Of a stretch of 18,987 nucleotides of DNA, positions 13,476 through 18,987 are shown one piece after another. Position 1 is the first letter of the stretch. Every line of letters starts with the position of its first letter. Source of the stretch: Christensenella sp. UBA1224 (GTDB lineage: Bacteria > Bacillota > Clostridia > Christensenellales > Aristaeellaceae); the NCBI GenBank assembly GCA_002309235.1, contig DBXA01000032.1:1-18987 (forward strand), in the 5' to 3' direction. Position numbers and translations under genes: made by a program. Under the pieces are notes generated by a model. It saw only the letters and a program-made list of their open reading frames with translations, had not been told where the DNA came from and made no database searches.

Positions 13476-15353
13476 TCAATCGCCCGGCTCTTTTTTGCTG
13501 TGGTAGTATGCGTATACTGCCTGGGCAGAGGGCGTATTCATCCCATTTGCCTTCTTCAGCGTCTCAACATCGGCGTTTTTCAGCTCCTCGATCGTTTTGA
13601 AATAGCGTAACAGAGCTTTGCGCCGTGTTGGGCCGATCCCCGGTATCGTATCGAGCTGTGATGCAGAAGGGAGCTTGTTTCTAAGCTTTCGATGATGTGT
13701 GATCGCAAAGCGATGCGCCTCATCTCTGAGCCTTTGGATCAGCTGCAGCGCGGGCGATGTCCTTGGCAGGATTATCGTATCCTCTCTGTCGGGCAGCACG
13801 ATCTCCTCAATACGCTCCGCAAGACCGAATAAGGGGATATCCAATCCTGCTTTATGCAAAGCCTCCATGGCATAGGCAACCTGCTCATGGCCGCCGTCGA
13901 TAAGGATCAGGTCAGGCATGTCGGAAAACGATCCGCCGATATCCGGTAGGCTTTTGGCCCGGCGTTCTTCTCTTTCGCTCAATCCATGTCTGAGCCTTCT
14001 GTAGAGTGCTTCGTATATGGAGGCAAAATCGTTCGGCCCCTGGACGGATTTTATCCGAAAAGTCCGGTATTCCCTGTTCACACACAGCCCGTCTATCATG
14101 ACTACCATGGAAGCGACTGAAAGAGCCCCGGAAGTATTGGAGATGTCATATCCTTCGATCCGCCTGGGCACGGTATCGAGCCCAAGCACCTTAGCAAGCT
14201 CGCTTACGGCTCCAACCGTGCGTTCCAGCGTGTGGGCGAGTTTTTTCTTTCTCTTTTCGACAGCGTCATTCAGGTTCTTGCGGGCGAGATCAACCAAATG
14301 GTGCTTTTCACCGCGCATGGGAGTATAAACACGCACTTTCGCCCTGTTGGGGATCAGCTCGGACAAGAGCTCAGAAAGGGTGTCGCTTTCTTCGGGTAAG
14401 TCACTGAGCAGTATTTCCCTGGGGGGCAGGTTATCGCTTGAGTAGTACTGCAATATAAATGACAGCAGTATGGATGACTCATCCTCATCCGCGCATCGCT
14501 CGAGAACGAAAAGGCGGGATCCGATCAATTTGCCTTCGCGCACATTGAGGAGCTGAACCAGGGCATCCTCACCTTCATGCACGACTGTCAGCACATCCAG
14601 ATCATGCCTCGGGGAACTGTCAGCCTTTTGTCTTTCAAGTATCTGCTTTACCGCTTCGATCCTGTCACGGTAGACCGCGGCTTTTTCGTAATTCATCTCA
14701 GATGAAGCGCTCTTCATCTTCTTTTCCAGAGCGGACAGCACGGGCTTGGCATCACCGGACAGGAATGTTATGGCGCCGTCAACGTACTTCTTGTATTCTG
14801 CCTGGGTGACATAACCTGCGCAAGGTGCGCAGCAGCGCCCGGTCTGATAATGGACGCAGGGCCTTGAAAGCTTTTCCGGATTCAATTGTTTGGTACATAT
14901 CCTCAGCGGATATTCCGTGCGGACTGCGTCGAGTACCTCATACAGGGCTGCGGTCCCTGTATATGGGCCGAAATATCGCATACCGTCGTTTTCTCGCTTT
15001 CTGCGCAGTACCGGAGCGGGGAAACATTCATCGGGATCAATGGCGATAAACGGGTAGTGCTTGTCGTCCTTCAGCAATATGTTGTAAAACGGTTTATGCT
15101 TCTTGATCAGGTTCGCTTCAAGGACGAGAGCTTCCAATTCGCTGTCAGCGAGCACTAATTCGAAGTCATCAACATGCGAGACCATCGCGCGCACTTTGGG
15201 TGAATGGTCTTTTGAAGACTGGAAATACTGCCGTACTCTGTTCTTCAGATTCTTGGCTTTGCCGACATAAATGACGCTGCCCTCGCTCTTCATGATATAG
15301 CAGCCGGGTGAATCCGGCAGGTTGCTTATTTTAAAACTCAGTTCTTCGGTCAC
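13476..15353 (-). CDS. uvrC: UvrABC excinuclease subunit C
   Basis: Full-length UvrC of 625 residues, making both incisions in nucleotide excision repair after UvrB recruitment. The GIY-YIG nuclease domain is at about 12-90 (GCYIM, then VIYVGKAKNLKNR at 28-39). A cysteine cluster (RICTKQLN to GRCCAPCAG, near 150-180) matches the reported iron-sulfur site. The UvrB-binding UVR motif lies near 205-240 (MNYEKAAVYRDRIEAV). The RNase-H-like second nuclease includes GYDISNTSG and LILIDGGHEQV, with AHRFAITHHRK as its histidine block, and two helix-hairpin-helix motifs end the protein (LDTIPGIGPTRRKALL). The start is GTG at 15353, one base after the upstream stop, with only a GGTGA ribosome site, implying translational coupling to the DUF4129 gene. 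No earlier in-frame start fits the UvrC N-terminus better. Confidence 0.94.
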   Translation of the reverse strand: MTEELSFKISNLPDSPGCYIMKSEGSVIYVGKAKNLKNRVRQYFQSSKDHSPKVRAMVSHVDDFELVLADSELEALVLEANLIKKHKPFYNILLKDDKHYPFIAIDPDECFPAPVLRRKRENDGMRYFGPYTGTAALYEVLDAVRTEYPLRICTKQLNPEKLSRPCVHYQTGRCCAPCAGYVTQAEYKKYVDGAITFLSGDAKPVLSALEKKMKSASSEMNYEKAAVYRDRIEAVKQILERQKADSSPRHDLDVLTVVHEGEDALVQLLNVREGKLIGSRLFVLERCADEDESSILLSFILQYYSSDNLPPREILLSDLPEESDTLSELLSELIPNRAKVRVYTPMRGEKHHLVDLARKNLNDAVEKRKKKLAHTLERTVGAVSELAKVLGLDTVPRRIEGYDISNTSGALSVASMVVMIDGLCVNREYRTFRIKSVQGPNDFASIYEALYRRLRHGLSEREERRAKSLPDIGGSFSDMPDLILIDGGHEQVAYAMEALHKAGLDIPLFGLAERIEEIVLPDREDTIILPRTSPALQLIQRLRDEAHRFAITHHRKLRNKLPSASQLDTIPGIGPTRRKALLRYFKTIEELKNADVETLKKANGMNTPSAQAVYAYYHSKKEPGD

Positions 15354-15354
15354 G

Positions 15355-16644
15355 TCATTTCACCGCTTTTCTCAGCGCTTCCGCTTTTTGCGGTTCTATA
15401 TCCTCATCTGAGTATCTTGCCGCGTTGTAAAGATCGGTCAGATCCCGATCGGCGATCTTTCCGTGGGTGATGTGAGGCGCAGCTTCGGAAATGGTGTATG
15501 ATCTGAGCATATCCTTTTCGCCCGAACGTTTGTATAACAGGCGAACGCAGTAGCGTACCTTTTCCCTGGCCGTCATATCCTCCCATTTTTTCTCGCGTAC
15601 AGTCAGCTTTCGGATCACTTTGCGGATCCTCTCGCCGGCTTGCTGGCGCAGGTCATCAAAATCAAACAGGTCGACCTGTTCGTCTGTATAATCGTCTCCG
15701 GCTGCCTTGTTGAAATCCCGCATATAAGCGAGCAGTCTGCGCCAGAGCTTGCGGACATATTTACCGGAAAAGTATACGAGCAGCACTATGAGCGCAGCTC
15801 CGATAATGATCGCCGCCCCGATCGCCACCTTTTCGAGCGCTTTCCAGAAAGGACTTTCCACGCTTTCCCCAAATCCTGCCATCATCTCACCTGGGTCTGA
15901 TTGGGAACCTCCGCCGTTGGAAGTGCCGGAGGGGAAGAAGCTTGAGATCCACAGTATGAATTCTATCGCCTTCTGCAGGAGCCATCTTGCGACTGTCGTT
16001 GTACCCTGCCTTAGCTGATTCCAGAATACGACGCAGCTTGCGATCAGAATGAAAATGATGGTGAGGAGTCTGTTCCCGCGCTTGAGGGACCTGGGGGGCT
16101 TTGCGTTCAACCGCGTCGCAAGTCCCGTTTTCATACTGATGTCATTAAGGAAAAGGGCGCTGAAAACAAAGAAAACGATCGCACCGATCCACTCAAAGCT
16201 TTTGAGGAAAGGGTCGCCGTCAAATGTCAGAATGATACCGGGGACCAGATACAAGACAGATCCGATGACGGCAGATTGCTGTCCGAGCCAGCTGGGGTAT
16301 TCCAGACAGGATTCTCTGACGGAAAAAAAGATCATAACACCGCATATCAGACCGGCCAGAAGAGGTCTGACAAAGAAAAGACCGTTTCCGAAGAACAGAT
16401 ATGAGGCGATTATAAAGCCGATGCTGACAGCTCCGGTGACAGGTACCCTGAGCGGATAGGTGCGCTTTTTACTGATCGTGCCTGGGATCAGGGAGAGGGG
16501 GAAAGCACACAGCATCGCACTGATGTAGAGCACACAGGCGTTCATGGTATTTGCGAGGAGCAGATGACACAGAAAAACACCGGCACCGACGGTGAGCAGC
16601 AAAAAGTGGAATGATCGCAGCGCTTTTCGTTTCAGAGTCATCAT
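15355..16644 (-). CDS. DUF4129-domain multi-pass membrane protein
   Basis: A 429-residue membrane protein. Six or seven hydrophobic segments occupy residues 10-170, another lies at about 191-210, and one more at about 273-294. A cytoplasmic tail follows. Residues 355-425 (MTAREKVRYCVRLLYKRSGE to LYNAARYSDE) match DUF4129, the C-terminal domain usually attached to TgpA-type transglutaminases next to MoxR and DUF58 genes. No transglutaminase Cys-His-Asp core can be seen: between the last two membrane segments there is only a short Ser/Gly-rich stretch (SSFFPSGTSNGGGS, 234-247). The ATG overlaps the DUF58 stop by four bases (ATGA), and AGAGGTG lies just upstream. It is probably a partner of the MoxR-DUF58 pair in the membrane. 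Biochemical role is unknown. Confidence 0.8.
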   Translation of the reverse strand: MMTLKRKALRSFHFLLLTVGAGVFLCHLLLANTMNACVLYISAMLCAFPLSLIPGTISKKRTYPLRVPVTGAVSIGFIIASYLFFGNGLFFVRPLLAGLICGVMIFFSVRESCLEYPSWLGQQSAVIGSVLYLVPGIILTFDGDPFLKSFEWIGAIVFFVFSALFLNDISMKTGLATRLNAKPPRSLKRGNRLLTIIFILIASCVVFWNQLRQGTTTVARWLLQKAIEFILWISSFFPSGTSNGGGSQSDPGEMMAGFGESVESPFWKALEKVAIGAAIIIGAALIVLLVYFSGKYVRKLWRRLLAYMRDFNKAAGDDYTDEQVDLFDFDDLRQQAGERIRKVIRKLTVREKKWEDMTAREKVRYCVRLLYKRSGEKDMLRSYTISEAAPHITHGKIADRDLTDLYNAARYSDEDIEPQKAEALRKAVK

Positions 16645-17741
16645 GCATTCACCTCTTTTTCGGGCTGTTTATCGATCACGACCAGGTTGATCGAGTTGCC
16701 CATGAGCTCGATCTCCCGCATGCGTCTCCTGATCCCTTCGGATTCATAAGCGCTGAGTATCAGGATATCGGCTCCGGATATTTCGAAATTATCGATAAAG
16801 GTCTGGAAAGAGATCTCGAAATGGACGAGCATTCTCGACATAACGGACAACAGCTGTTCGTGCTGGTCTGATGAACGGCTTGCCGGAACGAATATGGTCT
16901 GTCCCTGCCCCTTTTCGCCGAAAAGGCACGCGTTGGAGGCAAATCCGGCTTCCGAACCGTAAGCAATGGCGCGGCTGCACAGGGTTGCCGCCATACGGAT
17001 GCCGTACTCTATCGTTTCCTGTTCGTAATCCATCAGTTCGCCCCATTGGTTTTCTGTTGCCTGAACATTCAGTATAACAAATACCTTCGGGTCTGCGGTA
17101 TAGTCGTGGACCTTGACCTGGAGCTCTCCGGTTCTTGCCGTGGCTCTCCAATGGATATCGCGCATCGGATCTCCCTGTACATAGCTTCGGATGTTTTCGA
17201 TCAGGAAAGGATCGGGCATGATATACCGGCGGACAACCATTTCACCCTGCCATCGCGTCGAAGGTGTGCCCAACTCTTCCTCAGTCAGCAACTTTGGCCA
17301 CACTTCCAATGCGCAATCGTATTTCAGCTGCTTTGTCTTCGAAGATAATGCGAACATATCTCCCGCGGTCAGGGCAACGCTTCCGATATCGTAAAAACCC
17401 CTGTGCAGGCAAGTGATCTCGTGCTTTCTCGTGATCTGTTTAAAAGGCGCGACAAAAAACACGGATTTATGGTACTGTTCCGCACTGATCTCTCGTTCTG
17501 CGGATTGCTGTTTTCCGAAACGAAGGTATGGTGAGATCCGTGATTCCGCTCTCAGCCATGGGATCGGCAGCAGCTTTGTATTGCGTATTTCCTCTACAAG
17601 CTGTACCTTCTCACCTTCGTGTACATGTTTCTTGCTTAGAAAACGCCTGTAGCTGAGCGATCGGAGGTTGAATATACTGAATATGATCGACTGCAGCCCG
17701 GCAATGATCGCCGCGCTGACTACAACCCAAACAGCGTTCAT
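16641..17741 (-). CDS. DUF58 family protein (MoxR partner)
   Basis: A 366-residue protein with one or two membrane segments at the N-terminus (about 4-24). The cytoplasmic or extracytoplasmic body ends in a von-Willebrand-A-like fold. The family signature reads RSYVQGDPMRDIHWRATAR at residues 185-203, followed by GELQVKVHD. DUF58 proteins are encoded beside MoxR ATPases across bacteria and are thought to be remodelling targets or adaptors; several such clusters affect cell envelope integrity. The gene starts at 17741 inside the MoxR stop region (ATGA overlap of four bases) and overlaps the DUF4129 gene by four bases at its end, so all three are translationally coupled and probably made in fixed ratio. 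The function beyond this association is not established. Confidence 0.9.
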   Translation of the reverse strand: MNAVWVVVSAAIIAGLQSIIFSIFNLRSLSYRRFLSKKHVHEGEKVQLVEEIRNTKLLPIPWLRAESRISPYLRFGKQQSAEREISAEQYHKSVFFVAPFKQITRKHEITCLHRGFYDIGSVALTAGDMFALSSKTKQLKYDCALEVWPKLLTEEELGTPSTRWQGEMVVRRYIMPDPFLIENIRSYVQGDPMRDIHWRATARTGELQVKVHDYTADPKVFVILNVQATENQWGELMDYEQETIEYGIRMAATLCSRAIAYGSEAGFASNACLFGEKGQGQTIFVPASRSSDQHEQLLSVMSRMLVHFEISFQTFIDNFEISGADILILSAYESEGIRRRMREIELMGNSINLVVIDKQPEKEVNA

Positions 17742-18703
17742 TCTTCTACGACTTCAGTAGGTGCGCTGACCCCGGACAGCGCTTCATCTACAGCCTGCTC
17801 CTGAAGGCCTTCTTTGGAATACATGCCTCGGACAACCATTCTGTGGGCGAGTACCGGCTTTGCGAGGATCTTGACTTCGTCCGGGGTTACATAGCTCCTG
17901 CCTCTGATCATGGCCAGCGCCTGGGAAGCCCTCATCAGAGCGAGCATAGCGCGCGGAGAAGCGCCGAGCTGCACTTGTGCGAGCGTCCTTGTCCTCTCGC
18001 AGATCGCTACGATATAATTCATGACTGCTTCGCTGACATGGATCTCGGGGACTGCATTCTGCGCTGCGACGATATCTTCTCCTGCAGCAACTTCGCTTAT
18101 CTCCTCGAGGGGATTGTTTCGGACAAACCTTTCCAATATCTCGAGGGCTCCTTTGGTATCGGGATAACCGGGCTTCAGCCTCATAAGGAAACGGTCCAGC
18201 TGCGCTTCCGGCAGGGGGAAGGTGCCTTGCGTCTCGACAGGATTCTGCGTCGCGATGACGAGGAAGGGCTCGGAAAGCGGTCTGGTCTGCCCGTCCGTCG
18301 TCACCTGTCTTTCCTCCATGCATTCCAGAAGAGAAGATTGGGTTCTCGGCGTAGCTCTGTTGATCTCATCGGCCAAAAGGATATTGGTGAATACGGGTCC
18401 CGGATTGAACACGAAATTGCCTTCCTTGGCATTGTATACCGAGAGCCCTGTCACGTCTCCCGGCAACAGGTCGGGAGTGAATTGTATACGGGTGTAACTG
18501 CATTTCAATGACCTTGCGAGCGATTTGGCTGTTACTGTTTTGCCTGTACCGGGAACGTCTTCAAGAAGCACATGTCCTTTCGCGATCAGGGCACAGAGCA
18601 TGAGCTCGATCGTTTGATCGTTTCCTACGATCACTTTTTTGATGTTTTCGGATATCCTGCCTGCCAACTCTGCCGCATGGGATCGATGGGTATCTGCAGC
18701 CAT
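17738..18703 (-). CDS. MoxR-family AAA+ ATPase
   Basis: A 321-residue AAA+ ATPase of the MoxR/RavA clade. Walker A is PGTGKT (51-56), Walker B is ILLADE (108-113), sensor 1 lies in VIATQNPVETQGTFPLPEAQ (149-168), the family-typical FPLPEAQLDRF is present, and sensor 2 is GASPR (247-251). All nucleotide-contact motifs look intact. MoxR proteins act as chaperone-like ATPases that mature or remodel partner complexes, often with DUF58 and VWA proteins. GGGAGG (18717-18712) lies 8 bases before ATG 18703. It follows the penicillin-binding protein gene by 24 bases and overlaps the DUF58 gene, so the envelope context is clear. The substrate is not known. Confidence 0.94.
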   Translation of the reverse strand: MAADTHRSHAAELAGRISENIKKVIVGNDQTIELMLCALIAKGHVLLEDVPGTGKTVTAKSLARSLKCSYTRIQFTPDLLPGDVTGLSVYNAKEGNFVFNPGPVFTNILLADEINRATPRTQSSLLECMEERQVTTDGQTRPLSEPFLVIATQNPVETQGTFPLPEAQLDRFLMRLKPGYPDTKGALEILERFVRNNPLEEISEVAAGEDIVAAQNAVPEIHVSEAVMNYIVAICERTRTLAQVQLGASPRAMLALMRASQALAMIRGRSYVTPDEVKILAKPVLAHRMVVRGMYSKEGLQEQAVDEALSGVSAPTEVVEE

Positions 18704-18727
18704 TTTCTTTTCCTCCCTGTAAATGTA

Positions 18728-18987
18728 CTATTGTTTTTTTGCATCGGTTATGGAGATAGCCTTGCTGAGTATACTTGAAGCCAACGGGGCAGCCAAGCTG
18801 CTGCCGGAACCACCTTCTTCTACTACTACGCTGATCGCGAATGGATGTGCATCATCATAAACAAAGCCGACATACCAGGATGTAGTGGCAATGTCCTTAT
18901 TTCCGGTCGTCTCTGCCGAACCTGTTTTTCCGCATACTACATATCCGTCTATACCGGCTCTGGATGCCGTTCCGCTTTCAACGGTAT
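18728..18987 (-). CDS. Penicillin-binding protein transpeptidase domain, C-terminal part (5' end beyond window)
   Basis: The frame is open from the right window edge to TAG at 18730-18728, giving the last 86 residues of a protein whose start lies outside. The KTG box of penicillin-binding transpeptidases is visible as GYVVCGKTGSAETT. The usual downstream block follows, with SWYVGFVYDDAHPFAISVVV, then EEGG and a final AAPLASSIL helix. This pattern fits class B enzymes of the PbpA/FtsI type that crosslink peptidoglycan outside the membrane, often with a SEDS glycosyltransferase partner encoded next to them. KTGS replaces the more common KTGT, a tolerated variant. The stop lies 24 bases before moxR, implying cotranscription. 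The exact class cannot be decided without the N-terminus. Confidence 0.88.
   Translation of the reverse strand, partial: TVESGTASRAGIDGYVVCGKTGSAETTGNKDIATTSWYVGFVYDDAHPFAISVVVEEGGSGSSLAAPLASSILSKAISITDAKKQ

Noticed and set aside
17843..18511. A 222-codon plus-strand frame over the MoxR gene
   Set aside because: It is a shadow of a full-length AAA+ ATPase on the other strand, with no start signals of its own.
1..18987. CRISPR arrays, tRNA or rRNA genes, insertion sequences, phage or defence genes
   Set aside because: Searched by eye on both strands; no spaced repeat array, cloverleaf, transposase, integrase or known defence motif was seen. The foreign left end has no mobile-element boundary.

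Overview
The window joins two kinds of DNA. Roughly the first 1.5 kb is GC-rich and looks like Bacteroidota: coding regions are strongly GC3-biased, starts lack Shine-Dalgarno (SD) sequences and sit behind A-rich leaders, and a divergent promoter carries TAnnTTTG-type -7 boxes. From about base 1.55 kb onward the DNA looks like a spore-lineage Firmicute, probably a gut or rumen Clostridia member (inferred). It has strong AGGAGG ribosome sites, TTGACA/TATAAT-type promoters, T-tract terminators, an oligopeptide permease, PepV and SpoIID. The change falls inside one intact reading frame, a sugar-1-phosphate nucleotidyltransferase at 1138-2070. Either a metagenomic assembly joined two genomes at a conserved gene, or homologous recombination made a hybrid gene.

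Left block (1-1137, minus strand): a partial AmgK-like sugar kinase and a DivIC/FtsB-type division protein, separated from the nucleotidyltransferase by a shared regulatory dyad. Plus strand 1138-3204: the nucleotidyltransferase and an N-acetylhexosamine 1-kinase-like enzyme, ending at a terminator. Together they would phosphorylate an amino sugar at C1 and activate it as a nucleotide sugar.

Middle block (3205-10240): a small unrecognised membrane protein gene (minus) lies divergent from an oligopeptide ABC transporter operon (plus). The operon consists of a solute-binding protein with its own strong promoter, a terminator and a 15-bp hairpin behind it, then OppB, OppC and a fused OppD-OppF ATPase. 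The binding protein has the codon bias and signals of a highly expressed gene; the permease genes appear to be expressed by read-through. A bidirectional terminator closes the operon.

Right block (10247-18987, minus strand): a tightly packed run of a penicillin-binding protein (partial, entering from the right edge), MoxR AAA+ ATPase, DUF58 protein, DUF4129 membrane protein, UvrC, PepV-type dipeptidase and a SpoIID/LytB protein with an SH3 domain. It mixes cell-wall and quality-control functions with nucleotide excision repair, and the spacings (overlaps of 4 bp to gaps of 72 bp) suggest one transcript.

No tRNA, rRNA, CRISPR array, transposase, integrase or phage gene was seen. I did not find a convincing wholly new system. 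The most notable points are the intragenic genome junction, the cysteine-less C-terminal domain of the OppD half, the DUF4129 protein without a transglutaminase core, and the hairpin architecture behind the binding-protein gene.
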